Assembly: GCF_016598575.1 (NCBI RefSeq)
Contig: NZ_CP066801.1
Coordinates: 4,278,001-4,342,000 of the forward strand
Source of the DNA: Streptomyces sp. HSG2
GTDB lineage: Bacteria; Actinomycetota; Actinomycetes; Streptomycetales; Streptomycetaceae
Length of the DNA: 64,000 nt
Reading direction: 5' to 3'
Made by a program: the position numbers and the translations under genes. Of the stretch, positions 47,166 through 57,871 are shown one piece after another. How positions within the stretch are numbered: position 1 is the first letter of the stretch; each line of letters begins with the position of its first letter. A model generated the notes under the pieces. That model was given only the letters and a program-made list of their open reading frames with translations. It made no database searches and was not told the origin of the DNA.

Positions 47166-48397
47166 GCGGCGACTCCTTCTCTGGGGGAGCGGGGCCGGGA
47201 GCCCCACAACACGAACACGGGGTTGGCGGCCGCGAGTCGGGTCACCTCGCCGGGGAGCGGCGCCAACCGGGAGGACTGCAACAGCACCCCGTCGCACTCC
47301 CAACCGGCGTCGGACAGCGCCGCCCGCGCGGCGGGCACCCGGTCGAGAGCGGCCAGCCCCACGACGACCGCCCGGCGGGCCCGCCGGGCGCACTCGGCGA
47401 CGACGGCCGGCAGATCCCGCCCGCCGCCCCCGACGAACACCGCGTCCGGGTCGTCCAGATCGGCCAGCGCCCGAGGAGCCGATCCGCGGACCACCCGCAC
47501 GTCGACGCCGTGCGCGGCGGCGTTGGCACGCACGCGTTCGACGCCGTCCTCGGCGCGCTCCACGGCGACGGCGGCGGCACCGAGCCGCGCGCACTCCACG
47601 GCGACCGAACCCGAGCCCGCGCCGACGTCCCACACCAGGTCGCCCGGCCGGGGGCCGAGTCGGGCCAGCGCCAACGCCCGCACCTCGAACTTGGTGATCA
47701 TCGAGTCGCGGTGGGCGAACGCGGACTCCTCCAGCGCCCATCCCGCCGGTCCAGGGCCGACCCCCGCGACACTCCTCGCCCGGCCGGACGACCGCGCCTC
47801 GTCCAGGCACAACACCACGCTCACCTCGGGCCCCCAGTCGCGGGCGGCGGCGCGCTCGGGCGTGGTCCGCTCCACCCGCTCACCGGCCGTGCCGAGCGCG
47901 GTCGCCACGATCAGCGTCCGGGCATGCCCGCGCAGCGCGGCGCCCAACTCCGCGGGGCCGGCGCCCGGTCCGGTGAGCACCGCCACCTTGGGGTGGGCCC
48001 GGCACAGGTTCACCGCCGTTCGGGGGTCGCGGCCGTGGGCGCTGGCGACGATCGCGTCGTCCCACGACAGCCCGAGCCGGGCGAAGGCGGCGGCGACGGA
48101 CGACACTCCGGGGCTCACGTCGAGCGCCGTCGGGCCGAAACGTTCCGCCAGCGCTCGCGCGATGCCGAAGAACCCGGGGTCCCCGGAAGCCAGGACCACC
48201 ACAGGGCGCCCCCGGGTCACGTACCGTCCGATGGTCTCCAGTGCCGGGGCCAACGGTCCGAGGACCAGGGTGCGCGCCCCCGCGGGCGGCCGTGCGGCGG
48301 CCAGGTGCCGCCGGGCGCCCACGACCAGGGCGGCGTCGCCGAGCGACTCCGACGCGGGGGGCGCGCCGTCGGCCCCCACGCCGACGACGCGGATCAT
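47162..48397 (-). CDS. cobL: Precorrin-6Y C5,15-methyltransferase (decarboxylating)
   Basis: A 411-residue bifunctional enzyme. The N-terminal CbiE domain has LVLASGDPGFFGIARAL and DVSPGVSSVAAAFARLGL. The C-terminal CbiT domain begins near MITKFEVRALALARL and has the SAM motif VWDVGAGSGSVAVEC. It methylates C5 and C15 and removes the C12 acetate carboxyl. ATG 48397 overlaps cobM by ATGA, and the stop overlaps cobJ. Confidence 0.95.
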   Translation of the reverse strand: MIRVVGVGADGAPPASESLGDAALVVGARRHLAAARPPAGARTLVLGPLAPALETIGRYVTRGRPVVVLASGDPGFFGIARALAERFGPTALDVSPGVSSVAAAFARLGLSWDDAIVASAHGRDPRTAVNLCRAHPKVAVLTGPGAGPAELGAALRGHARTLIVATALGTAGERVERTTPERAAARDWGPEVSVVLCLDEARSSGRARSVAGVGPGPAGWALEESAFAHRDSMITKFEVRALALARLGPRPGDLVWDVGAGSGSVAVECARLGAAAVAVERAEDGVERVRANAAAHGVDVRVVRGSAPRALADLDDPDAVFVGGGGRDLPAVVAECARRARRAVVVGLAALDRVPAARAALSDAGWECDGVLLQSSRLAPLPGEVTRLAAANPVFVLWGSRPRSPREGVAA

Positions 48398-49212
48398 CCG
48401 CTCGCCCCCCGTTCCCTCAGCTCCCGGCGGGCCCGCGGGTCGGCCCTGCGGTGTCCGTGGAAGTGACCCGGGTGGTACAGGTGGGACCGGGTGCCGTGGG
48501 CGGCCAGCGCCGGTCCGACCAGGAAGAGCGTGTGCTTCCACAGACGATGCTCCTTGACCGTCTCCTCCAGTGTGGCGACCGTGCACGTGACGACCAGTTC
48601 GTCGGGCCAGGTCGCCCGGTGCGCGACGACCACCGGCGTGTCGGTCGGGTAGCCGCCCTCCAGGAGTTCCCGCACCAGTTGACCGCTGCGAGCGGCGGAG
48701 AGGAAGACCGCCATCGTCGTCCCGTGCCGAGCGAACGCGCGGACCTCCTCGCCGGCGGGCATCGGCGTCTTGCCCCCGCCGAGCCGCGTCAGCACGACCG
48801 ACTGGGCCACCTCGGGAATCGTCAACTCCCTTCCGGCCAGGGCGGCGACCGCGGAGAAGGCGGAGACACCGGGGACGATCTCGATGGGGACGCCGATCTC
48901 CGCGCACCGGTCCGCCTGCTCCTGGGTGCCGCCCCACAGCGCCGGATCGCCGGAGTGCACACGCGCGACCCGCAGCCCGCGCTCGCGCGCCCGGCGGTAG
49001 ACGGCCACGACGTCCTCCAGGGACATCACGGCGGAGTCCAGGATCTCGGCGTCCTCGCGGGCGTGCTCCAGGACGTCCTCGTGGACCAGGCTCGCCGCCC
49101 AGATGACGATGTCGGCCTCGGCGATGGCCCGGGCCGCGCGGAAGGTCAGCAGGTCGGCGGCACCGGGGCCGGCGCCGACGAAGGTCACCTTGCCACCGGG
49201 GGTGTGGGCCAT
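48394..49212 (-). CDS. cobM: Precorrin-4 C11-methyltransferase
   Basis: SAM-dependent methyltransferase of 272 residues starting MAHTPGGKVTFVGAGPGAADLLT, with VHSGDPALWGGTQEQ and EIVPGVSAFSAVAALAG. ATG 49212 has a moderate purine site (GAGAGAGGA, nine bases). An in-frame GTG at 49365 overlaps the cobI stop as GTGA and would add 51 Pro/Ser/Arg-rich residues; the shorter form matches the family. The C-terminus ends in a His/Arg-rich tail (HPGHFHGHRRADPRAR). Confidence 0.94.
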   Translation of the reverse strand: MAHTPGGKVTFVGAGPGAADLLTFRAARAIAEADIVIWAASLVHEDVLEHAREDAEILDSAVMSLEDVVAVYRRARERGLRVARVHSGDPALWGGTQEQADRCAEIGVPIEIVPGVSAFSAVAALAGRELTIPEVAQSVVLTRLGGGKTPMPAGEEVRAFARHGTTMAVFLSAARSGQLVRELLEGGYPTDTPVVVAHRATWPDELVVTCTVATLEETVKEHRLWKHTLFLVGPALAAHGTRSHLYHPGHFHGHRRADPRARRELRERGASG

Positions 49213-49293
49213 GCGTCGGGGTCCTCTCTCGGGGGTGGGATGTCGCGGGGAGGTCGGGGAGGGGTCCGCCGACGGCATCGACGCGTCCGGGGC

Positions 49294-49316
49294 GGGGGAG
49301 GGGCGTGCCCCCTCCC
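49294..49316 (-). terminator. GC hairpin in the cobI-cobM gap
   Basis: GGGAGGGGC and GCCCCCTCCC pair around two bases (one unpaired C) in the only sizeable gap of the cob operon, 149 bases between the cobI stop and cobM ATG. It may be an attenuator or simply part of the cobM leader if translation begins at 49365. Confidence 0.35.
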
Positions 49317-49361
49317 GGGAAGGGTCGACCGCCCCCGGACGCTCGCGGGGCTCCGAAGGGG

Positions 49362-50093
49362 TCACAGCTTGCCGCCCCTTCCGCCGCCCCGGGGGGCGGG
49401 GGCGATGAGCGTCGACAGGTACGGCAGCTCCGTGTCGCCGATCTCGGCCGCCGGGTGGATCGACTCCTCGGGGAGACCGAGAGCGGAACCCCAGACGGCT
49501 CCCTCCACACGTCCGGTCGCCCGCAGCGCCTCGGCCACCTCGGCCGCCTGCCTGCCGAACTTGTAGGCGACGACCGTGCCCGGCCCTTCCAGCGCCCGCC
49601 TGAGCACCTCGGTACCGGCGGTCACGGGCACCAGGGTCAACGGTTCGGTGCCCTCGGTCAGCACCGCGCCGGAGCGCGCCGCCAGATCCTGCATGGCGGT
49701 CACCCCGGGGACCGTCTCGACGCGGGTGCCGGGCAACGAGCGGACGACGGTCTGCGCCAGGTAGGTGAACGTCGAGTACACGTTGGGGTCGCCGATGGTG
49801 GCGAAGGCGACGGTGCCCCGCGACCGCAGCAGGTCCGCCACCCGCGTGCCCGCCGCGTCCCAGGCGGCCTCCCGGCGGGCCCGGTCGGTGCGCTCGTTCA
49901 GCGCGAACACCACCCGTAGGACCTTCTCCTCGGGGACGTAGTGCCGCACGGTCGCCTCGGCACGTCCTCGTTCGCCGGAGTCCATCACGGGCACCACGAC
50001 GACTCGGGCCGCGCGCAGCGCCTCGACCCCCTTCACCGTCACCAGCTCCGGGTCCCCGGGTCCCACACCGACCCCGACCAGCACGTTGCTCAC
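49362..50093 (-). CDS. cobI: Precorrin-2 C20-methyltransferase
   Basis: SAM-dependent methyltransferase of 243 residues. Typical segments are LVGVGVGPGDPELVTVKGVE, VAFATIGDPNVYSTFTYL and ETVPGVTAMQDLAARSG. GTG 50093 overlaps the cobB stop (GTGA). The C-terminal 10 residues are Gly/Arg-rich (APRGGGRGGKL). Confidence 0.95.
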   Translation of the reverse strand: MSNVLVGVGVGPGDPELVTVKGVEALRAARVVVVPVMDSGERGRAEATVRHYVPEEKVLRVVFALNERTDRARREAAWDAAGTRVADLLRSRGTVAFATIGDPNVYSTFTYLAQTVVRSLPGTRVETVPGVTAMQDLAARSGAVLTEGTEPLTLVPVTAGTEVLRRALEGPGTVVAYKFGRQAAEVAEALRATGRVEGAVWGSALGLPEESIHPAAEIGDTELPYLSTLIAPAPRGGGRGGKL

Positions 50094-51466
50094 GACGCTC
50101 GGCACCTCTCCACGAACCGACGGGCGACACCGGGATCGGCGGCCCAATGGGTGTGCAGATAGCTCGCGTGCACACCGCGCTGTACGAAGCCCTCCACGCG
50201 CCGATCCGGCCCCCCGATCCCCCACGCGGGAGCGGGCCCCGCGCCGGGTTCCACGACGGTCCTGTGGAACTCGTGCGCGCGCGCTCGGGTCCCGGCGCGC
50301 GCCAGGCAGCTGTCGCCGACGGCGACGGCGTCCCGGTAGCCGAGGGCGAGCCGTTCCGACATCCGGGCCCGGGCGTCGAGAACCCCGCACATCGGCCGGC
50401 CGTCCAACTCGCGACAGAGGTACAGCAGCCCCGCGCACTCGGCGGCGACGGCCCCGCCGTTCCGGGCGAACTCCCGGACCGCCCCCCGCAGCGGCTCGTT
50501 CGCCGACAGGTCGCCGGCGTACACCTCGGGAAACCCCCCGCCGATCACCAGGCCGGACGTGCCCGCCGGCAACGCCTCGTCGCGCAGCGGGTCGAAGGCG
50601 ACGACCTCGGCCCCGGCGGCGGCGAGGAGTTCGGTGTGCTCGGCGTAGGAGAAGGTGAAGGCGGGACCCCGCGCGACGGCGACCCGAACCCGCGACCCGG
50701 ATCCCCCCGGCGTCGCGGTGCCGGCGCCTGCCTCCGAGGCCGCGTCCCACGCCGTCCCGGGCAGGGGGCCCGCGCCCCGCGCCAACGCCAGCAGCGCCTC
50801 CAGGTCGCATCCGGACGACACGGCGTGCGCCATCGCCGCCACGGCGTCGACGGCCTCGGGGCGTCGCTCCGCGACGGGAACCAGCCCGAGGTGCCGCGAG
50901 GGTGTCGCCACCCGGGCGGTCCGCCGCAGGACGCCCAGGACGGGTACGCCCACGGACTCCACGGCCTCCCGCGTCAGCGCCTCGTGCCGGTCCGACCCCA
51001 CCTTGTTCAGGATCACCCCGCCGATCCGCGCCTTCGGGTCCCAGGACACGAAGCCGTGCACCAGCGCCGCCGCCGACCGGGCCTGCGCCGAGGCGTCCAC
51101 CACCAACACCACCGGTGCCCGCAGCAGCGCGGCGACCTGGGCGGTGGAGCCCAGCTCCCCGTGCCCCGCCGCACCGTCGAACAGGCCCATGACCCCCTCG
51201 ACCACGGCCACGTCGCAGCCACCGGCGCCGTGCAGGAACAACGGGGCGACCAGGTCCGGCCCGCACAGGAACGGGTCGAGGTTGCGCCCCGTCCGCCCGG
51301 TGGCCAGCGCGTGGTAGCCCGGGTCGATGTAGTCCGGGCCGACCTTGTGCGGGGACACCGACAGGCCCCGCCCGGCGAGGGCGGCCATCAGGCCGGTGGC
51401 GACGGTGGTCTTGCCGCAGCCCGACGAGGGCGCGGCGACGACCAGCCGCGGAGGCGAGGACGTCAC
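50090..51466 (-). CDS. cobB: Hydrogenobyrinic/cobyrinic acid a,c-diamide synthase
   Basis: ATP-dependent amidase of 458 residues that amidates the a and c side chains. The P-loop is APSSGCGKTTVATGL. The C-terminal glutamine amidotransferase domain has the nucleophile in AAECAGLLYL and the histidine in ASYLHTHW. A Gly/Ala-rich insert near residue 240-260 separates the domains. GTG 51466 overlaps cobO. Confidence 0.95.
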   Translation of the reverse strand: MTSSPPRLVVAAPSSGCGKTTVATGLMAALAGRGLSVSPHKVGPDYIDPGYHALATGRTGRNLDPFLCGPDLVAPLFLHGAGGCDVAVVEGVMGLFDGAAGHGELGSTAQVAALLRAPVVLVVDASAQARSAAALVHGFVSWDPKARIGGVILNKVGSDRHEALTREAVESVGVPVLGVLRRTARVATPSRHLGLVPVAERRPEAVDAVAAMAHAVSSGCDLEALLALARGAGPLPGTAWDAASEAGAGTATPGGSGSRVRVAVARGPAFTFSYAEHTELLAAAGAEVVAFDPLRDEALPAGTSGLVIGGGFPEVYAGDLSANEPLRGAVREFARNGGAVAAECAGLLYLCRELDGRPMCGVLDARARMSERLALGYRDAVAVGDSCLARAGTRARAHEFHRTVVEPGAGPAPAWGIGGPDRRVEGFVQRGVHASYLHTHWAADPGVARRFVERCRAS

Positions 51467-52062
51467 CACTCGATACCCCGCTGGCCCTTCTGCCCCGCGT
51501 CCATCGGGTGCCGGACCTTGGACATGTCGGTGACCAGGTCCGCGAAGTCGACGAGTCGGTCGGGCGCGTTCCGTCCGGTGATCACCACATGCTGGGTGCC
51601 GGGCCGGTTCCGCAGGACGGAGATCACCTCGTCGGTGTCGACCCACCCCCAGTGCATGGGGTACGCGAACTCGTCGAGCACGTACAGCCGGTACGTCTCG
51701 GCGGCGAGATCCCGCTTGACCTGCTCCCAGCCCTCCCGGGCCTTCTCCTCGTTGTCGGTCTGCGCGTCCCGCTGGACCCAGGACCAGCCTTCGCCCATCT
51801 TGTGCCAGGCGACGCCGCCCCCCTCGCCGCTGTCGCCGAGGACCCGAAGGGCCCGCTCCTCGCCCACCCGCCACTTGGCGGACTTGACGAACTGGAAGAC
51901 CCCGATCGGCCAACCCTGATTCCAGGCGCGCAGCGCCAGCCCGAAGGCGGCGGTCGACTTCCCCTTGCCCATCCCGGTGTGCACCACCACCAGCGGACGG
52001 TTGCGCCGTTGGCGCGTGGTCAGACCGTCGTCCGGGACCGAGCCCGGCTGTCCCTGGGGCAC
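51463..52062 (-). CDS. cobO: Cob(I)yrinic acid a,c-diamide adenosyltransferase
   Basis: CobO/BtuR/CobA-type adenosyltransferase of 199 residues. The P-loop is HTGMGKGKSTAAFGLALRA, followed by YRLYVLDEFAYPMHWGW and HVVITGRNAPDRL. The start is GTG 52062, which shares TAGTG with the stop of chlID. Confidence 0.96.
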   Translation of the reverse strand: MPQGQPGSVPDDGLTTRQRRNRPLVVVHTGMGKGKSTAAFGLALRAWNQGWPIGVFQFVKSAKWRVGEERALRVLGDSGEGGGVAWHKMGEGWSWVQRDAQTDNEEKAREGWEQVKRDLAAETYRLYVLDEFAYPMHWGWVDTDEVISVLRNRPGTQHVVITGRNAPDRLVDFADLVTDMSKVRHPMDAGQKGQRGIEW

Positions 52063-54176
52063 TAGGCCACCCTCCTCGACTCGTCGCCGCGTACGTCGCG
52101 GACCAGACCGGCGATCGACTCCGCCCTCAGTTCCTCCAGCGTCACGGCCGGGCCGCCCAGGTGGTCGGCGAGCGTTCCCGCCAGCCCCAGGCGCACCGGG
52201 CCCGCCTCGCAGTCGACGACGACCGAGGCGACACCCTCCGCCGCGAACCGGCGCGCGGCGAGCGCCGCCGCGCCCGTCGGCCCGGCACCGGCCCGGCCCG
52301 AAGCCCCGTCGGCGGCCCCCCGCGTAGCCGGCCCCCCGTGGGTGGCCCGCCCGTCCGTCACGACCACCAACAACGCCCGCCGCGACGGGTCGCGCAACCG
52401 CTCCACGCGCAGCACGTCGTGGGCCCTGAGCAGGCCCGCCGCCAAGGGCGTCCGCCCTCCCGTGGGCAGGGTTGCCAGCCGCGCCGCGGCGGCGTCCACC
52501 GAGGACGTCGGCGGCAACGCGACCTCCGCCGTCGAGCCGCGGAACGTCACCAGCCCCACCTTGTCGCGTCGCTGGTACGCGTCGAGCAGGAGGGACAGCA
52601 CGGCCCCCTTGACCGCGCCCATGCGCTGCCGGGCGGCCATCGACCCGGAGGCGTCCACCACGAACAGCACGAGGTTGGACTCGTGCCCTTCGAGGACCGC
52701 CTGGCGGAGATCGTCGCGGCGCACCAGCAGCCCCGGGCCCTTCCGGCCCCGCGCCCGCTGGTGGGGCGCCGCCGCCCGCACCGTCGCCGCCAGGTGCAGC
52801 CGGGTCAGGGCTCCCCGGGGACGGCGCGCCCCGGTCGTCCGGCCGCGTTCGGTGCGGGCCCTCGACCGTCGACCCGAGGACCCCGCGCCGACACCGGGCA
52901 CCCTCAGCACCCGTGCCCGGAACGGTTCCGAGGCCTGCGCGGCGGGCCGTTCACCCGCCCCCGCGGGCCTGGCCTCGCCGGTGCCGCCCGGCTCGGCCGA
53001 GGGCGCCGCCTCCCCGGTGTCCGAATCCGCGGCGTCGGCACCCGAGCCGTCGCCCCCGCCCGGAGCGGGTGGACGGCCGCCGCCCCCGCCGGGCCCGTCC
53101 GGATCGGGCTCGTCGTCGCCGTCTCCCTCGTCGCCCTCCGTCTCGCGGCGCTCGCCCCCGTCCCCGTCCCCGAACTCGCGCAGTGTCTCGTCGAGGCGGT
53201 CCTCGTCCAACCCCGGGGCGTCGAAGGGGTTGCGCCGCCGACGGTGGGGCAGCGCCAACAGCGCCGCCCGCCGCACGTCCTCGGCGAGCACCCGGTCGCG
53301 TCCCGCCCACGCCGCCAGGGCGGTGGCGGTGCGCGCCATCACGATGTCCGCGCGCATGCCGTCCACTTCGAACGCCGCGCAGGTCGCGGCGATCTGCCGC
53401 AGCGCGCCGTCGCCGAGGCCCACCCGGGGCAGGAGCTCCCTGGCCGCGCCGATCCGGCCCCGCACCGCCTCCTCCTCCGAGGCCCACCGGGCGGCGAACC
53501 CGTCCGGGTCGGCGTCGTAGGCGAGTCGCCGCCGCACCACCTCCACTCGCTCGTCCGGCTCACGGGAGGCCGTCACCTCGACGGTCAGCCCGAAGCGGTC
53601 CAGGAGCTGGGGCCGAAGCTCCCCCTCCTCCGGGTTCATGGTCCCCACGAGCAGGAACCGGGCGGCGTGTCGGACCGACACACCTTCGCGCTCCACGTAC
53701 GAGGCGCCCATCGCGGCGGCGTCCAGGAGCAGGTCGACCAGGTGGTCGTGGAGCAGGTTGACCTCGTCGACGTACAGGATGCCGCGGTGCGCGTCGGCCA
53801 ACAGCCCCGGCTCGAAGGCCTTGACGCCCTCGGCCAGCGCCCGCTCGATGTCCAGGGCGCCGACCAGGCGGTCCTCGGAGGCGCCCACCGGGAGCTCGAC
53901 CATGCGGGCGGCCCGATCGGCGACCGGGCCCGCCTCGTGCGGACCGTCCGGGCACCGCGGCTCCGGCGCCTCGGGGTCGCAGGAGAAGCGACAGCCGGGC
54001 ACCACCGACACCCCCGGCAGCAGCGCCGACAGCGCGCGCACCGCCGTCGACTTGGCGGTGCCCTTCTCTCCGCGCACCAACACCCCGCCGACCGCCGGGG
54101 ACACGGCGTTCAACACCAGCGCCAGACGCAGGTCGTCCTGCCCCACGAGGGCCGTGAACGGATAGGGAACGGTCAC
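52062..54176 (-). CDS. ChlI-ChlD fusion subunit of cobaltochelatase
   Basis: A 704-residue protein that combines an AAA+ motor with a VWA module. Walker A is [15 protein letters not shown] near residue 36, Walker [16 protein letters not shown] near residue 123. An acidic, Gly/Pro-rich linker covers residues about 345-470 (for example [16 protein letters not shown]). The VWA domain has the MIDAS motif [13 protein letters not shown] and ends near [11 protein letters not shown]. It replaces CobS and CobT as partner of CobN. GTG 54176 overlaps cobN. Confidence 0.9.
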   Translation of the reverse strand: MTVPYPFTALVGQDDLRLALVLNAVSPAVGGVLVRGEKGTAKSTAVRALSALLPGVSVVPGCRFSCDPEAPEPRCPDGPHEAGPVADRAARMVELPVGASEDRLVGALDIERALAEGVKAFEPGLLADAHRGILYVDEVNLLHDHLVDLLLDAAAMGASYVEREGVSVRHAARFLLVGTMNPEEGELRPQLLDRFGLTVEVTASREPDERVEVVRRRLAYDADPDGFAARWASEEEAVRGRIGAARELLPRVGLGDGALRQIAATCAAFEVDGMRADIVMARTATALAAWAGRDRVLAEDVRRAALLALPHRRRRNPFDAPGLDEDRLDETLREFGDGDGGERRETEGDEGDGDDEPDPDGPGGGGGRPPAPGGGDGSGADAADSDTGEAAPSAEPGGTGEARPAGAGERPAAQASEPFRARVLRVPGVGAGSSGRRSRARTERGRTTGARRPRGALTRLHLAATVRAAAPHQRARGRKGPGLLVRRDDLRQAVLEGHESNLVLFVVDASGSMAARQRMGAVKGAVLSLLLDAYQRRDKVGLVTFRGSTAEVALPPTSSVDAAAARLATLPTGGRTPLAAGLLRAHDVLRVERLRDPSRRALLVVVTDGRATHGGPATRGAADGASGRAGAGPTGAAALAARRFAAEGVASVVVDCEAGPVRLGLAGTLADHLGGPAVTLEELRAESIAGLVRDVRGDESRRVA

Positions 54177-57100
54177 TGGTCGTCGCCCTCCAGATCGCCT
54201 TCGAGCTCCAGATAGGTGGCGCGGAGCCGATCCAGCGTCTCCGCGTCCGGCTCGGCCCACAGACCCCGGTCCGCGGCCTCCAACAGCCGCTCCGTGATCC
54301 CGCGTAGAGCCCAGGGGTTGGACGCCTTCATGAAGTCCCGGTTCTCCGGGGCGAAGACGTACTCGGCGCTGAGCCTCTCGTACATCCAGTCGTCGACGAC
54401 GCCGGCCGTCGCGTCGTAGCCGAAGAGGTAGTCCACCGTCGCCGCCATCTCGAAGGCACCCTTGTAGCCGTGCCGGCGCATGGCGCCCATCCACCGGGGG
54501 TTGACCACCCGCGCGCGGAAGACCCGGTGGGTCTCCTCCCCGAGCGTGCGGGTCCGCACCTGGTCAGGGGTGGCCGAGTCGCCGACGTAGGCCTCCGGCG
54601 AGGCGCCCGTGAGGTGCCGGACCATGGCGACCATGCCGCCGTGGTACTGGAAGTAGTCGTCGGCGTCGGCGATGTCGTGCTCGCGGGTGTCGACGTTCTT
54701 CGCGGCCACCGCGATCCGCCGGAAGGCCGTCTCCATGTCCCCCCGCGCCGCGCGCCCGTCGAGCCCCCGACCGTAGGCGTAGCCCCCCCACACCGCGTAC
54801 ACCTCGGCCAGGTCGGCGTCGCTGCGCCAGTTCCGGGCGTCGATCAACGGCAGCAGCCCCGCCCCGTAGGCGCCCGGCTTGGAGCCGAAGACCCGGGCCG
54901 TGGCGCGCCGGCGGTCGCCGTGGGCGGCGGTGTCCTCCTCCACGTGCGCCCGGACGAAGTTCGTCTCTACGGGCTCATCCAACTCGGCCACGGCCCGGAC
55001 CGCGTCGTCGATCAACGCCACCACGTGAGGGAAGGCGTCCCGGAAGAAGCCGGAGATCCGGACCGTCACGTCGACCCGCGGCCGGCCCAGCTCCTCCGGG
55101 GCGACGATCTCGAAACCCGTCACCCGTCGGGAGGCGTCGTCCCACACGGGACGGCATCCCAGCAGCGCCAGGATCTCGGCGATGTCGTCGCCCTGGGTGC
55201 GCATCGCGGAGGTGCCCCAGACCGTCAGGCCCACGGAGCGCGGGTAGGAGCCGTTGTCCCGGAGATACCGTTCCACCAGCGAGTCCGCCAACGCCTGGCC
55301 CACCTCCCAGCTCAGCCGGGAGGGGATCGCCTTGGGATCCACCGAGTAGAAGTTGCGTCCGGTCGGCAGCACGTTGACCAGACCGCGCGTCGGCGACCCC
55401 GAGGGCCCGGCGGGGACGTAGCCGCCCTCCAGGGCCCGCAGGATATTCCCGATCTCGTCCGTGGTGCGCTCCAGCCTCGGCACCACCTCCCGGCACGCGA
55501 ACTCCAACACCGCGACGGCGGCGGGAAGCTCGACGCCCAGCACCTCACGGACGAGGGCGGGCACCGTCGCGGCGTCCCACCCGCGTTCCTCCATCCCCTC
55601 CGCCATCCGCCGGCACAGCGTCTCCAGCAGATCGACGACGTCCGAGGCGGTCCGCGACGGCCCGGCCACCAGATCGCCGAGGCCGGCCGCCGGACGCGCG
55701 GGCGCGCCCGGCTCGGCCAGCAGCTCCTTCTCCACCAGACCGAAGTGCGCCGCCAGCGCCGCCCGCAGACCGGGCAGGGCGTCTGCGCGCCCGCCCCACA
55801 CCTGCGATGCGCGCAGGACCGCCAGCACCAGGTTGACCCGGGGCGCGCCGACCGGGCCGCCGCCCAGCACATGGAGGCCGTCGCGGATCTGCACGTCCTT
55901 GATCTCGCAGAGGTAGCCGTCGATGTGCATCACGAACTCGTCGAAGGCATCGTCGTCGGGCTGCTCGTCGACGTGGAGATCGTGGTGGAGTTCGGCGGCC
56001 TTGACCAGGGTCCAGATCTGCGCGCGGACCGCCGGTGCCTTGGCCGGGTCCAGGTCTCCGACGAGGGCGTACTCGTCGAGGAGCTGCTCCAGCTTGGCCA
56101 GGTCCCCGTAGGTGTCGGCGCGGGCCATCGGCGGTACCAGGTGGTCGACGACCGTGGCGTGACCGCGGCGCTTGGCCTGGGTGCCCTCCCCGGGATCGTT
56201 GACGATGAACGGGTAGACCAGAGGCAGGTCTCCCAGGACGGCGTCCGGGGCGCACCCGGCGCTCAGCCCCAACCCCTTGCCCGGCAGCCACTCCATCGTG
56301 CCGTGCTTGCCCATGTGCACGACGGCGTCGACGCCGAAGCCGTCTTCCAGCCAACGGTATGCGGCCATGTAGTGATGGGAGGGCGGCATGTCGGGGTCGT
56401 GGTAGATGGCGATGGGGTTCTCGCCGAAGCCACGCGGCGGCTGGATCATCACCACGACGTTCCCGAACCGCAGGGCGGCGAGCACGATGTCGTCGCCGTC
56501 CACGTAGAGGGAGCCGGGAGGTTCGCCCCAGGCCCGCACCATGGACTCCCGCAGGTCGGGGTCGAGCCGGTCGAACCAGGCCGTGTAGTCGGCGAGCGGC
56601 ACCCGGGCGGGCGCGGCGGCCAACTGCGCCTCCGTCAGCCACTCCAGGTCGTGGCCACCGGCCTCGATCAGTCGGTGGATCAGCTCGTCACCGCCGGCCG
56701 GGTAGTCGGAGAGCGTGTAGCCGGCCTCGCGCAGCGCGTCCAGGACCCGGACCGCGGATGCCGGCGTGTCCAGCCCCACGGCGTTGCCGACCCGGGAGTG
56801 CTTGGTCGGATACGCCGTGAAGACCAGCGCGAGCCTCTTGTCGACGTTCGGCTTGTGCCGCAGGGCGGCGTGCCGCACGGCGATCCCGGCGACACGGGAG
56901 GCGCGTTCGGGGTCGGCGACGTAGACCGGGACGTCGTCCGGTCCCGGCTCCTTGAAGGAGAAGGGAACCGTGACCAGCCGTCCGTCGAACTCCGGGATCG
57001 CGACCTGCATCGCCGCGTCCATCGGGGACAGCGCGGCGTCGGACTCCCGCCAGGCGGCGCGGGACGAGGTCAGGCACAGTCCCTGGAGCACCGGGACGTC

Positions 57101-57871
57101 CAGGTCGGCCAACGCCCCGACGTCCCACGCCTCCTCGTCGTCCGGCGTGTCCCGCGCGGCGGCGCCGCTCACCACCGGGTCCCGGCCGCCCGCCGAGGCC
57201 GACGCGGCGTGGGCACCGCCCGCCGCGAGCACCGTCGCGACCAACGCGTCGGCCCGCCCCAGGATCTCGTACAGCCCCGGCTCCGCCCCCCGCAGCGAAC
57301 CGCAGAAGACGGGAAGGGCGTTGGCCCCGCGTGCCTCGATCGCGTCGCACAAGGTGTCGACGAACGCGGTGTTGCCGCTCAGTTCGTGCGCGCGGTAGAA
57401 GAGCACCCCGACCGTCGGGCGCCCCGGGCGCGAGGCGCGGGAGCCGTGCACGCCGTACTCCGGCATCGAGCGGGGCGCCGCGAAGCCCTCGCCGGTCAGC
57501 AGTACGGTGTCGGACAGGAACCGGGCGAGCTGGGCCAGGTTGCCCGGGCCGCCCTCGACCAGGTACCGCAGGGCCTCCGCGACGACACCGGCCGGCACCG
57601 ACGACTCGGCCATCAGCTCGGCGTCCGGCACCGACTCGCCGCCGAGCAGCACCGTGGGGACGCCCGCCGCCCGCAGGGCGGCCAGACCGTCCTCCCAGGC
57701 GCGTCGCCCGCCCAGCAGCCGGACCACGGCGACGTCGGCCCCGGCCACCAGCCGCGGCAGCTCCTCGCGGACGTCCACGCGGGTCGGGTTGGCGATCCGG
57801 TACCCGGCGCCGGAGGCGCGAGCGGCCAACAGGTCGGTGTCGGCGGTGGACAACAACAACACAGTGCTCAT
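54173..57871 (-). CDS. cobN: Cobaltochelatase large subunit CobN
   Basis: A 1232-residue chelatase that inserts cobalt into hydrogenobyrinic acid a,c-diamide. Conserved blocks include [59 protein letters not shown] and [17 protein letters not shown]. The length is normal. ATG 57871 overlaps cobQ (ATGA), with the motor subunit gene directly downstream. Confidence 0.97.
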   Translation of the reverse strand: MSTVLLLSTADTDLLAARASGAGYRIANPTRVDVREELPRLVAGADVAVVRLLGGRRAWEDGLAALRAAGVPTVLLGGESVPDAELMAESSVPAGVVAEALRYLVEGGPGNLAQLARFLSDTVLLTGEGFAAPRSMPEYGVHGSRASRPGRPTVGVLFYRAHELSGNTAFVDTLCDAIEARGANALPVFCGSLRGAEPGLYEILGRADALVATVLAAGGAHAASASAGGRDPVVSGAAARDTPDDEEAWDVGALADLDVPVLQGLCLTSSRAAWRESDAALSPMDAAMQVAIPEFDGRLVTVPFSFKEPGPDDVPVYVADPERASRVAGIAVRHAALRHKPNVDKRLALVFTAYPTKHSRVGNAVGLDTPASAVRVLDALREAGYTLSDYPAGGDELIHRLIEAGGHDLEWLTEAQLAAAPARVPLADYTAWFDRLDPDLRESMVRAWGEPPGSLYVDGDDIVLAALRFGNVVVMIQPPRGFGENPIAIYHDPDMPPSHHYMAAYRWLEDGFGVDAVVHMGKHGTMEWLPGKGLGLSAGCAPDAVLGDLPLVYPFIVNDPGEGTQAKRRGHATVVDHLVPPMARADTYGDLAKLEQLLDEYALVGDLDPAKAPAVRAQIWTLVKAAELHHDLHVDEQPDDDAFDEFVMHIDGYLCEIKDVQIRDGLHVLGGGPVGAPRVNLVLAVLRASQVWGGRADALPGLRAALAAHFGLVEKELLAEPGAPARPAAGLGDLVAGPSRTASDVVDLLETLCRRMAEGMEERGWDAATVPALVREVLGVELPAAVAVLEFACREVVPRLERTTDEIGNILRALEGGYVPAGPSGSPTRGLVNVLPTGRNFYSVDPKAIPSRLSWEVGQALADSLVERYLRDNGSYPRSVGLTVWGTSAMRTQGDDIAEILALLGCRPVWDDASRRVTGFEIVAPEELGRPRVDVTVRISGFFRDAFPHVVALIDDAVRAVAELDEPVETNFVRAHVEEDTAAHGDRRRATARVFGSKPGAYGAGLLPLIDARNWRSDADLAEVYAVWGGYAYGRGLDGRAARGDMETAFRRIAVAAKNVDTREHDIADADDYFQYHGGMVAMVRHLTGASPEAYVGDSATPDQVRTRTLGEETHRVFRARVVNPRWMGAMRRHGYKGAFEMAATVDYLFGYDATAGVVDDWMYERLSAEYVFAPENRDFMKASNPWALRGITERLLEAADRGLWAEPDAETLDRLRATYLELEGDLEGDDQ

